This document shows, piece by piece, positions 16,758 through 24,857 of a DNA stretch of 64,000 bases. Position numbers and translations under genes: made by a program. Under the pieces are notes generated by a model. The model worked only from the letters and a program-made list of their open reading frames with translations. It ran no database searches and was not told the origin of the DNA. This DNA is from UBA2031 sp037189985. Its GTDB lineage: Bacteria > Pseudomonadota > Gammaproteobacteria > Pseudomonadales > Moraxellaceae. Location: contig JBBCJX010000017.1 in assembly GCA_037189985.1 (NCBI GenBank), forward strand, positions 17,374 to 81,373, given 5' to 3'. How positions within the stretch are numbered: position 1 is the stretch's first letter; every line of letters starts with the position of its first letter.

Positions 16758-16928
16758 TCAGGCAGCCTTGCCGGGGAATTGCCAGAGCTTCATGAGCTCA
16801 TCGCAGGCCTGCACGATCATCTCTTCCGTAATGGGGATTTCGCGCCCCTGCTCATCCAGCAATGCGGCCGCCTGAAACGGATTGCCCTGAAGCAATGCGG
16901 AGGACAGGTTGTCATTGGCTTGCATCAT
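16758..16928 (-). CDS. PA1571-family small protein
   Basis: 56 residues, found by reading the minus strand by hand; it is too short for ordinary ORF cut-offs. ATG at 16928 (or 16925) follows AGGTG. The conserved centre LLDEQGREIPITEEMIVQAC followed by DELMKLWQFPGKAA matches the small Pseudomonas PA1571 family (pattern DAQGREVPITEEMIQ.AC.EL). The function of the family is unknown; a cytoplasmic soluble protein is expected. It is convergent with the RND operon and divergent from the NAD-kinase-like gene. The match to a known small family supports it being a real gene. Confidence 0.82.
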   Translation of the reverse strand: MMQANDNLSSALLQGNPFQAAALLDEQGREIPITEEMIVQACDELMKLWQFPGKAA

Positions 16929-17083
16929 TCACCTCACTTGCCGGTAGGCTTGGCTGGGTGGGCATGAAGACAGTCTGCCTGTTCATGCCGCTGGTTGAGT
17001 GACCAAGAGTCACTTCGACTGGGTCAGTATAGGGAGCCCTTCCCGGCACGTATCGTGACAGCCCTTGTAATGTGTAACGAACT

Positions 17084-18241
17084 ATGAAACCCATTCCTGA
17101 TTCTTCTTCTCATCCAGCTGGCAAGCCCATGTTTTCCCTGGGTTTGCTTGTCAATCCGCTTGCTGGTCTTGGGGGAAGTGTTGCTCTGCATGGTAGTGAT
17201 GGTGTGGCGGCGATTGCGCTTGAGCGTGGCGCGATTCCTCAGGCCGGAGAGCGTGTCCGCCTGGTCATGGAGGCTTTGCTGCCCTGGCGCGACCATTTGC
17301 AGGTGCTGACCGCCGGCGGCTCCATGGGTGAAGAACTGGCGCGTGATCTGGGCTTCGAGACAACCGTCGTGCATGAGCCAGGGCCTGCCACCTCTGCCAT
17401 GGATACAGTGGCAACTGCACGTGCCCTTCTTGCCGCCAGGGTGGACCTATTGCTGTTTGCAGGTGGAGATGGCACGGCGAGGGACATTTGTACGGCAGTG
17501 GGTTTGTCACTGCCCGTGCTGGGCATTCCTGCCGGGGTCAAGATGCATTCGGGCGTATTTGCGGTTAGTCCCCGCGGCGCTGCCGAGATTGTCCTGCTCA
17601 TGCTGCAAGGAGAAATGGTGCTGGTGGCGCCAGCGGAGGTCAGGGACATTGATGAGGCGGCCCTGCGTGAGGGCCGTCTTTCTGCGCGCTGGTATGGCGA
17701 ACTGCAAGTGCCGTCGGAGCCACGCTATTTGCAGCAGGTCAAATGCAATGGCCGGGAGGTCGAGGCGCTGGTACTGCAGGAGATTGCGGCCGAGGCGCGA
17801 GAAGGGCTGGAACCAGACGTGACTTACTTTGTCGGGCCGGGCACGACCACGGCAGCTGTCATGGAGTCGCTGGGCTTGCCCAGTACGCTGATTGGTGTGG
17901 ATGTGGTGCTCGACGGCCAGTTGCTGGCGGCTGATGCCACGGCGGCCATGCTGGAACACTATGCCGCTACAGGTCCCTGTCGCCTCGTTCTTGCCCCGAC
18001 AGGGGGGCAGGGTATGTTGTTGGGCCGCGGCAACCAGCAAATCACGCCTGTCGTACTGCGCTCTGTCGGCCGGTCGGGTATGACGGTGCTGGCTACCCAT
18101 GAAAAGCTCAAGGAGCTAGGTGGGCGCCCTTTACTGATGGACTTACCGGACGAAGGTCTGGCTGCGGAGTTCAGTGGTTTCATCGAGGTGATTACGGGTT
18201 ACCAGAGCCGTGTGCTATACCGGCTGGCAACTCATGCCTGA
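17084..18241 (+). CDS. ATP-NAD kinase family protein
   Basis: 385 residues from ATG 17084; ATG 17129 (MFSLGLLVNPLAGLGGSVAL) may be the true start, giving 370 residues. The NAD-kinase/diacylglycerol-kinase fold is shown by LVNPLAGLGG at the N-terminus, LLLFAGGDGTARDICTAVGL (the GGDGT nucleotide site) and a later VTYFVGPGTTTAAVMESLGL. It belongs to the 'ATP-NAD kinase family' of large variants rather than to the house-keeping NadK; substrate not established. The 49-base gap to the following saccharopine-dehydrogenase-like gene suggests an operon. Confidence 0.85.
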   Translation: MKPIPDSSSHPAGKPMFSLGLLVNPLAGLGGSVALHGSDGVAAIALERGAIPQAGERVRLVMEALLPWRDHLQVLTAGGSMGEELARDLGFETTVVHEPGPATSAMDTVATARALLAARVDLLLFAGGDGTARDICTAVGLSLPVLGIPAGVKMHSGVFAVSPRGAAEIVLLMLQGEMVLVAPAEVRDIDEAALREGRLSARWYGELQVPSEPRYLQQVKCNGREVEALVLQEIAAEAREGLEPDVTYFVGPGTTTAAVMESLGLPSTLIGVDVVLDGQLLAADATAAMLEHYAATGPCRLVLAPTGGQGMLLGRGNQQITPVVLRSVGRSGMTVLATHEKLKELGGRPLLMDLPDEGLAAEFSGFIEVITGYQSRVLYRLATHA

Positions 18242-18290
18242 AACGATGGCTTCTGCGCGCACTGGAGACAGGAGCTTTGGAGGACTGCAC

Positions 18291-19352
18291 ATGACTGCTC
18301 GCAGCAAATGGATGATTTATGGCGCCAATGGTTATACCGGCGAACTGATTGCCCGTGAGGCCCGACGGCGCGGCTTGGAACCTGTCCTTGCCGGGCGCCA
18401 AGGGGCGAAGGTAGCGGCACTGGCGCAATCTCTGGGTTGTGAGTACAGGGTTTTCGGCCTTGATGACATCCGCCTGTTGGCTTCTCACCTTGCCGACATC
18501 CGAGTGGTCCTGCATTGTGCCGGCCCGTTTTCTGCGACCAGTGAGCCCATGGTCGAGGCCTGTCTGCAGGCGGGGGCACATTATCTGGATATCACGGGTG
18601 AGATCAGCGTCTTCGAGCATGCTCATTCGCTGGATGCGCGTGCCCGCAAAGCGGGAGTGGTGCTTTGCCCCGGTGTCGGCTTTGACGTGATTCCTACGGA
18701 CTGTGTGGCTGCGGCCCTGAAGGCAGCCTTGCCCGACGCCAATTATCTGGCATTGGGTTTTGATTCCCGCTCTGGTTTGTCACCCGGCACGGCCAAGACT
18801 TCGGTTGAGGGCTTGGGCTTGGGAGGACGTGCGCGTATCGACAATGTCATCCGCAAGGTGCCCATGGCCTGGAAGACAAGACGTATACGTTTTGGCCAGG
18901 AAGAAAAATTGGCCATGACCATTCCGTGGGGGGATGTCAGTACGGCGTGGCACAGCACCGGTATTCCGAATATCGAGGTTTACATTCCGGTATCGGAGCG
19001 GGTGGTACGAGGTGCACGCTTCAGCAATTATCTGCGGCCTGTTCTCGCACTTTCGCCCGTGCAAGGTTTCATGAAGCGGCGTATTGCCAAGGCCGTGAAA
19101 GGGCCGGACGAGGCAGCGCGAGAAAAAATGCCTACAGCCGTTTGGGGCGAGGTCAGCAATGCGGCGGGCCAGAAGAAAACGGCACGTATATCGACAGCGA
19201 ATGGCTACAGTCTGACCGTGACAGGGTCATTGGCTGTGACTGAATATCTGATGAAGAACGATGTGGCAGGTGGAAGCTACACGCCATCACGCTTGATGGG
19301 GCCGGATCTTGTCACCCAGTTGCCCGGCTCCGGGCCCTTGCTGATCGAATAA
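18291..19352 (+). CDS. Saccharopine dehydrogenase NADP-binding family protein
   Basis: 353 residues; ATG 18291 with GGAGG upstream. The Rossmann fold starts at once (WMIYGANGYTGELIAREARR) and is followed by VLHCAGPFSATSEPMVEACL, AGAHYLDITGEISVFEHAHS and GVVLCPGVGFDVIPTDCVAA, all typical of trans-acting enoyl reductase / saccharopine-dehydrogenase-like oxidoreductases. The substrate is unknown; many relatives act on lipids. It is in the same direction as, and 49 bases after, the NAD-kinase-like gene, and is convergent with the LuxR gene. Confidence 0.88.
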   Translation: MTARSKWMIYGANGYTGELIAREARRRGLEPVLAGRQGAKVAALAQSLGCEYRVFGLDDIRLLASHLADIRVVLHCAGPFSATSEPMVEACLQAGAHYLDITGEISVFEHAHSLDARARKAGVVLCPGVGFDVIPTDCVAAALKAALPDANYLALGFDSRSGLSPGTAKTSVEGLGLGGRARIDNVIRKVPMAWKTRRIRFGQEEKLAMTIPWGDVSTAWHSTGIPNIEVYIPVSERVVRGARFSNYLRPVLALSPVQGFMKRRIAKAVKGPDEAAREKMPTAVWGEVSNAAGQKKTARISTANGYSLTVTGSLAVTEYLMKNDVAGGSYTPSRLMGPDLVTQLPGSGPLLIE

Positions 19353-19380
19353 TCTGCAGTTTTCAGGGTGTATCCGGCTG

Positions 19381-22032
19381 TTATTGCAGCAGGCCCCGCC
19401 GGTTGCCTGCCATCAGGATGGCGCCGGTCCTGTTGGCAACCCCGAGTTTGGCAAAAATGTTTTTCAGATGCCATTTCGTGGTCGACAGGGCAATGCCGGT
19501 GGATTCACTGATGGCATTGTTGGAGAGGCCCTGCAGCAACAGGTCCAGTATTTCCTGCTCTTTGGCCGTCAGCGTATCCAGAGCGACGGGCGTGGTTTCT
19601 TCAGGTCGGCTGATAGATTTGGGCGGTCGGAAAACATCCTGGAAAACGGCAAGATAAATCTCTGGAAGCATGATCTGCTGTCGGGCATGTGCCTGCTTGA
19701 TGATGTCCACCAGTCCCGGGGCTTCGTCAAACACGATGCGGTTGATGCAGATGAGGCCATGCTCGTTGATCAGTTGTTGCTGCATCTGCAGTGCTCCCCC
19801 CGTATCTCCCTGCAAATGACGCATGACAACCATGTTGGCATCAATGATGAGGGCACGGGCCATGGCACCGCTTTTCCGGGCAACAGTCGACAAGATGGAG
19901 AGCAGGTGACCGGCTTGCGTGAGCTGACCCTTGTGGCGTAAATAAAGCGCAGCAGCGAGGCCGTAACGCTCCCATCCCTCCTCGTAGCCCCGTTCGGTGT
20001 GCCAGGCACCACTGGCAATGCGCTCCTCCAGTTGATGCTGTATGGCAATGCGTTCGATCTGTTCCTTTTGCCCCCGGGCAAGGGCCTGAAGGATTTCCTC
20101 GCAGGCAACCTGTCCCATGAAGCGCTCGTAGTTTCCCAACTGGAGGATGCGTTGCAGTTGCGTCAGCAGGCGGCCGGCTCTTGTGTATTCACCCTGTAGC
20201 CAGAGTAGCCGCGACAGCGTGAGGTAGGTGGTAACGATGACTTCAGTAGCGCAGGCGGTGTTGACCAGCGGCATGATGTCTTCGCAGAGGCGGCGTGCCA
20301 CATCCAGACGGTTTTGTTCGTAACGGACAACGGCGAGAGCCAGTGTGGCGTTTATCCATGCGGGATTTTGGGGATTGTTCCGGTAGCGTTCCATGAAGTT
20401 TTCAGCACGCTGGATGGCAGATACTGGATTGCCAGTGTTGCGATCGGAAAGAATCAGGATGAGGTCGGCGTAGCTTTCCAGATAGTCGTAGCCGAGCTGA
20501 CCCAGTACGGCTTTTGCTTTCTGGGCATACAGGTTGGCCTGAACGAAATCGGCATGCAGAAGATGATGGTAGGCCAGCATGGCCAGGCTGAAGGCACGAA
20601 TGTCATGGTGCTCGCAGGATGCCAGCAATACTTCGTGGTCGGCGTTCAGCAGGAAATCGGTTTCGTGCTGGAAAAGCTGGAGCATGACCTCAAGGAAGGT
20701 AGGCGTCGAGTTGTTCACGAAGCGGCCAGTCAGTCCGTTGCTGTGCTCCTTGAGGATATCGAGGTAGTAGCGGGCCTGATTGAAGCGGCGCGAGAAGATG
20801 AGAGCACCAATCAGCGGGATGAAGATGTCGCTGTCACCGATGGTTTCATTATCGGAAAGAGAGCCAGCCCAATGGATGATGGCTGGGTAATTGCCGCTGC
20901 GCAGCCATTGTGCACAGCCTTCTCGCAGGCATTGCCGGAAGTGCCCGTGATGGCATGCCTGTGCATGCTGCAATGCCATTTCTGTTTCCTGCTCTTTAAG
21001 CAGCCATTCGCTGGCAAGCACATGCAAGGTTTCCACACGCTCCGGGATTTCTATGCGTAGCATGGTGACCAGAAAATCCTGGAATAGAGGATGGTAGCGA
21101 TACCAGCCATGACGATTGCTGACGGGTTGCAGGAACAGACCCTGGGCAGAAATGATGTCGATCAGCCGTGCCGAGTCCTGTCGCTCGAGGACTGCATCAC
21201 ACAAGGGAGCACTGAATTGCCCGAAGGCGGCCGTGGCCAGAACGAAGTCATGCATTGCTGGCATCAGGTCACGCAGCACAACATGGGCGAAATAGTCGAC
21301 TACTTCAGGTTGCTGGCCGCTGAAGCCGCGTAAGATCTCACGACCACTTCGTGTGGTGGCCAGCAAGGCGATCTTGACGCCTGCCATCCAGCCCTCAGTC
21401 AGCTTGAGCAGGTGGCTGATTTCTTCTTCGTTGAGTCGCAGGTCGAGTTGTGCAGCAAGCTCATCTATCTGCTGCTGATTGAGTCTGAGGTCATGAGAGT
21501 CGATCAGCAGCAGCCGGTCTTCCAGCTTGAGCCTGCTCAAGGAAAAATCCGGATGAATCCGGCTGGCCACGACGAAATGCACGTGAGGCGGCAACCGCGG
21601 CATGAGCAAAGACATTACCTGCTGTATCAGGGGGTGACTGGCATGCTGGAAGTCGTCCAGCAGGACGTACAGTGGTCCTTGCACGGCAGAAAATGCCTGT
21701 TCCAGCGATTCGGCCACACTGATGGCCGGCAGTGCTATCTGGGCGCTCAGGTGGTTGTAGGAAACCGTATCGAAATGTGGCACCACCTGGCGTAACACCT
21801 TGCTGAGACGCCGGAAGAAATGCACCGGATCGGCATCGCCTGCGTCCAGGGTCAGCAGCACGCTGCGGAGGTTGTTTCGTTGCTGTTGCCATTGCTGGAG
21901 CAGGGTGGACTTGCCGGAGCCAGCTGGCGCGAGCAAAAGTGTCAGGGAAAAATCATGGCTGCGGTTCAGCAGGTTCATGAGTTCGTGGCGCTGGATACGG
22001 CTGATGGCCACAGTCGATGACGTTCCTGTCAT
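19381..22032 (-). CDS. MalT-like LuxR-family transcriptional activator (LAL/STAND type)
   Basis: 883 residues from ATG 22032 (AGGA seven bases upstream; ATG 22038 also possible). Walker A is at about residues 35-43 (LLLAPAGSGKSTLLQQW), followed by a signal-transduction ATPase region (LYVLLDDFQHASHPLIQQVM as Walker B). A long TPR-like helical middle follows, with a C-terminal LuxR HTH: LTAKEQEILDLLLQGLSNNA, then ISESTGIALSTTKWHLKNIF. Such proteins bind ATP and an inducer, then activate promoters; MalT and AlkS are examples. It is divergent from the di-heme cytochrome gene across 223 bases, so that gene is its likely target. Confidence 0.93.
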   Translation of the reverse strand: MTGTSSTVAISRIQRHELMNLLNRSHDFSLTLLLAPAGSGKSTLLQQWQQQRNNLRSVLLTLDAGDADPVHFFRRLSKVLRQVVPHFDTVSYNHLSAQIALPAISVAESLEQAFSAVQGPLYVLLDDFQHASHPLIQQVMSLLMPRLPPHVHFVVASRIHPDFSLSRLKLEDRLLLIDSHDLRLNQQQIDELAAQLDLRLNEEEISHLLKLTEGWMAGVKIALLATTRSGREILRGFSGQQPEVVDYFAHVVLRDLMPAMHDFVLATAAFGQFSAPLCDAVLERQDSARLIDIISAQGLFLQPVSNRHGWYRYHPLFQDFLVTMLRIEIPERVETLHVLASEWLLKEQETEMALQHAQACHHGHFRQCLREGCAQWLRSGNYPAIIHWAGSLSDNETIGDSDIFIPLIGALIFSRRFNQARYYLDILKEHSNGLTGRFVNNSTPTFLEVMLQLFQHETDFLLNADHEVLLASCEHHDIRAFSLAMLAYHHLLHADFVQANLYAQKAKAVLGQLGYDYLESYADLILILSDRNTGNPVSAIQRAENFMERYRNNPQNPAWINATLALAVVRYEQNRLDVARRLCEDIMPLVNTACATEVIVTTYLTLSRLLWLQGEYTRAGRLLTQLQRILQLGNYERFMGQVACEEILQALARGQKEQIERIAIQHQLEERIASGAWHTERGYEEGWERYGLAAALYLRHKGQLTQAGHLLSILSTVARKSGAMARALIIDANMVVMRHLQGDTGGALQMQQQLINEHGLICINRIVFDEAPGLVDIIKQAHARQQIMLPEIYLAVFQDVFRPPKSISRPEETTPVALDTLTAKEQEILDLLLQGLSNNAISESTGIALSTTKWHLKNIFAKLGVANRTGAILMAGNRRGLLQ

Positions 22033-22132
22033 GGGCATTCCTGCGTGCTTGTTATTCTTGTCTGGCGGGCAGTTTGCTGCCTGGGGAATCCTAGCCCAGC
22101 CCTGCGATATCTGACACTGCCGTCCATCCTGA

Positions 22133-22152
22133 CCCCCTCCCTTGGGAGGGGG
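22133..22152. repeat. GC-rich perfect hairpin (CCCCCTCCC type)
   Basis: CCCCCTCCC TT GGGAGGGGG is a perfect palindrome between the LuxR gene and the cytochrome gene. Similar hairpins occur at 27703-27721, 38104-38126 and 58802-58821, always outside genes. It looks like a REP-type element rather than a specific operator. Confidence 0.6.
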
Positions 22153-22255
22153 ATTGCCCTCTGGGACCGGGAGCATGATCGCCTTCAGGGGTGAAAGCCT
22201 GCCCACAGGCAGCAGCTTTTGCCCGGGTACACGGATCTACCTGGAGGCAATAATC

Positions 22256-24580
22256 ATGAGAAGAAACCTTCCGCGGCAATCCTGGGGCATGCTGGCGTGT
22301 ATTTTCCTGCCAGTCTGGGCATTGGCTGCACCCAGCTTTCCCGAGCAGGAAAAAGTCTGCTCCTATGATGCGGCACGCGAGCTACAGCGTGGTGCGTCGG
22401 CACTCAGTTTTCCGCCGCCCGTTGTCAGCAGCATGCTGGTAAACGGTGCGTTGGTTTGGAGTGCTAGCTCGTCAGCCGTGCCGGTAATCAAGCCCGGAGA
22501 TACGGTGACCTTGCGGGGTACCGGCTTTGGCGCCGGCCCTGACATTGATTTCAGCAAGATCATGATCGGCAACAGTCGCATTCTTGAGACTGATCTCAAG
22601 ATGTACAACCAGTTGCTGGATATCATTGCTCAGGTCAACTACGAGACCATGATCACTCATAGCACCTGGGGCAAGGATGTCGTGTCGTGGACTGATTCGC
22701 AGGTCCAGTTCAAGGTGCCTGTACATGTGAGTAAGGGTCCCATCCGTCTTCAGGTGCAGAAACGGACGGGGTATCTCAATTCCCTGTTGCGGCCGGGGCA
22801 ACCCCACAACGTGATTGATGCACAGACCAAGCGCATTGCGAATGACCTGGGAATCTTCCGGCATAAATGTGACGTGGTTTCGACGCTGAGTGCGGAAACC
22901 AAAGCCATTACCCCAATCGATGTCAGTGTGGTGAACAGTAATTTCAACAATCTTGTGACTCAGGGGAGAAAGATTTTCTGGTCTTACGACTACAACATCG
23001 GCCTTGCACACAAGATGCGTAACCTTGATTGGGCCAAGATATTTTCGTACAAGACCACGGACCCCATCACCCGCGAGCCGGCAGACCCCTGGAAGTTGTT
23101 TGGCGCCTACAGGACCGTAGCTGGCGAGGTTCCGGTGGAGGCCATCAATGATGTGACCTTCAACCCCTATCCCATGTCCAACCCGATTCCGGGCTTCCTG
23201 CTGATCACGCCTCAGAAAACCAGCGGAAAGACCCGGAATACCGGCTGGGTGGGGTACAGGACAGCGGAGTCCAGTCATCCCTACACGGGAAGTGGTGCCT
23301 GGGCAGGTTTCAATTGTGCCTCCTGCCATGGTTACCGGATCAGCTATGAAAAATCACCGGGCCAGCAGGTCACCAAGGTATTTCCCGGGTTGCCCAATCC
23401 GTTCTGGAGCATGAAGTGGACAGTGCTTGGCGACAAGGTCGGCGCCACGACAGCCACTTTCGAGGGCATTGTTGCCAAGGAAAAAGGGCCCTCCTGGGCA
23501 CCGGGTGAAATGGATGTCGACAAGACTACTCTGCTGTACTACATGCCGGCCGGTGCAGGGGAACACAATGTCGTGCGCATGGTGGGCGAGGGGAGTGAAA
23601 CCGACAATGACTATCAGTTTTCTCCCATCGTGATTCCTAATGTCACCAATCATATGCCGATACGCCGCTCGCTTTCGCACACGGAGTCTTATGTCGGCTT
23701 TGAGGGGTCGTATATCCACTCCGAAGAACCCGATGGTGCCATGGGCTCCATGCGGGCTGATGACCTCAAGGCGCTCACTGCCTATATGACCGTGCTGGAT
23801 ACGGATGATCGTGACCTGATCAATGCCGGTGTTTATCGCTGGCTTAAGTCAAAAGGCCGGCTGGCAGCCCAGACAGGCAATGGCGGCCTGACCGAGGGCC
23901 AGTTCGTGCAGGCTGGCTGGCAGCACTATCCGGGAGTGGCAGCCGCCGTCAGTCAGGGCAAGGCAGCTTTTGACCGTGATTGTGGCAGTTGTCATAACGA
24001 CAATCTGGGTGCCAATACGAATGAACGGATGTTCCGTCTGGATGAGGTGGGGCGCTTCTTCGCGCCCACGATCTATCAGAAGGACCAACAATCGATACGG
24101 GCCGCTTATCTGCGCGCCATGTACTGGGTGCAGTCACGTGGCCTGTTGTCGGACGGTCATGTGCGTAATCTTGAGGATTTGGTCAACCCGGACCGTTGTA
24201 CCGAGGGAACGGCACTCTATAACCAGTATTACACCCTGCATCCACCGGTACGGCCTGAGCCGGGTTCACCAGATCAACCAACCCCGTGGCCTGATCTCAA
24301 CCGCAAGGGCGATGTTTTCAGGATTTACCGTAACACCGAATACAGCAGCACTGACCCTTCGACGCAGCGGAACCGTTTCATTGAGCGCCACAAGTATTTC
24401 GTCACGGTTCCTTGGGACAGCACCAATTATTATTGGGATTACCAGAAGATGAGGCAGGAGTACGGTCCTGGTGAAATGGGGACGGCACAACCAATCGGTT
24501 TGCCAGCTGCTCCGCACCCATGGTGCTCTGCAACTGCAGCAGATATCGAGAATATGGTTCAGTATGTATTGACGAAATAA
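22256..24580 (+). CDS. Secreted di-heme cytochrome c with N-terminal IPT/TIG-like domain
   Basis: 774 residues. ATG 22256 follows CTGGAGG and begins a Sec signal (MRRNLPRQSWGMLACIFLPV, cleavage near ALAAP). Residues about 45-190 look like an IPT/TIG beta-sandwich (VIKPGDTVTLRGTGFGAGP). Heme c sites are CASCH at 354-358 and CGSCH at 576-580; conserved His and Met residues elsewhere may be axial ligands. Size and two widely spaced hemes recall RoxA-type rubber oxygenases and cytochrome c peroxidase relatives, but I cannot confirm membership. It is divergent from a MalT-like activator and convergent with an alpha-dioxygenase-like heme peroxidase. A strong terminator follows. Confidence 0.82.
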   Translation: MRRNLPRQSWGMLACIFLPVWALAAPSFPEQEKVCSYDAARELQRGASALSFPPPVVSSMLVNGALVWSASSSAVPVIKPGDTVTLRGTGFGAGPDIDFSKIMIGNSRILETDLKMYNQLLDIIAQVNYETMITHSTWGKDVVSWTDSQVQFKVPVHVSKGPIRLQVQKRTGYLNSLLRPGQPHNVIDAQTKRIANDLGIFRHKCDVVSTLSAETKAITPIDVSVVNSNFNNLVTQGRKIFWSYDYNIGLAHKMRNLDWAKIFSYKTTDPITREPADPWKLFGAYRTVAGEVPVEAINDVTFNPYPMSNPIPGFLLITPQKTSGKTRNTGWVGYRTAESSHPYTGSGAWAGFNCASCHGYRISYEKSPGQQVTKVFPGLPNPFWSMKWTVLGDKVGATTATFEGIVAKEKGPSWAPGEMDVDKTTLLYYMPAGAGEHNVVRMVGEGSETDNDYQFSPIVIPNVTNHMPIRRSLSHTESYVGFEGSYIHSEEPDGAMGSMRADDLKALTAYMTVLDTDDRDLINAGVYRWLKSKGRLAAQTGNGGLTEGQFVQAGWQHYPGVAAAVSQGKAAFDRDCGSCHNDNLGANTNERMFRLDEVGRFFAPTIYQKDQQSIRAAYLRAMYWVQSRGLLSDGHVRNLEDLVNPDRCTEGTALYNQYYTLHPPVRPEPGSPDQPTPWPDLNRKGDVFRIYRNTEYSSTDPSTQRNRFIERHKYFVTVPWDSTNYYWDYQKMRQEYGPGEMGTAQPIGLPAAPHPWCSATAADIENMVQYVLTK

Positions 24581-24600
24581 CAAGCGCTTGAGCACGGAGG

Positions 24601-24635
24601 AGGCCGCCACCTGTGTCAGCAGGTGGCGGCCTTTT
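24601..24635 (+). terminator. Terminator after the di-heme cytochrome
   Basis: AGGCCGCCACCTG, loop TGTCAG, CAGGTGGCGGCCT and a T-run. The stem is 13 base pairs. Confidence 0.92.
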
Positions 24636-24813
24636 TAGTTCAGGGTGCCCTCATTATGGAGAAGTGATGTATTGGTATGGAGTAGGGGAGACAGAAGAAT
24701 CAAAGATATGGATTTCATATACATGGATCACATATCTGGTTTTCAATGAATTCTCCGCTTCGCAAAGGAAGAGATGACAGAGTGATCAGATAGTTGGGCA
24801 TATAACACCCAAA
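24636..24813. other. AT-rich gap between two terminators
   Basis: This 178-base stretch is more AT-rich than its surroundings. A 36-codon plus-strand frame from the ATG at 24667 is present, but without a clear ribosome binding site or family match, so I do not call it a gene. Confidence 0.3.
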
Positions 24814-24841
24814 AGAAACCCCGCCATTGGCGGGGTTCTTT
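24814..24841 (-). terminator. Terminator after the heme peroxidase
   Basis: AACCCCGCC ATT GGCGGGGTT. On the minus strand it is followed by a short T-run, 17 bases beyond the peroxidase stop. Confidence 0.8.
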
Positions 24842-24857
24842 ATATGCCTGAAAGGTG

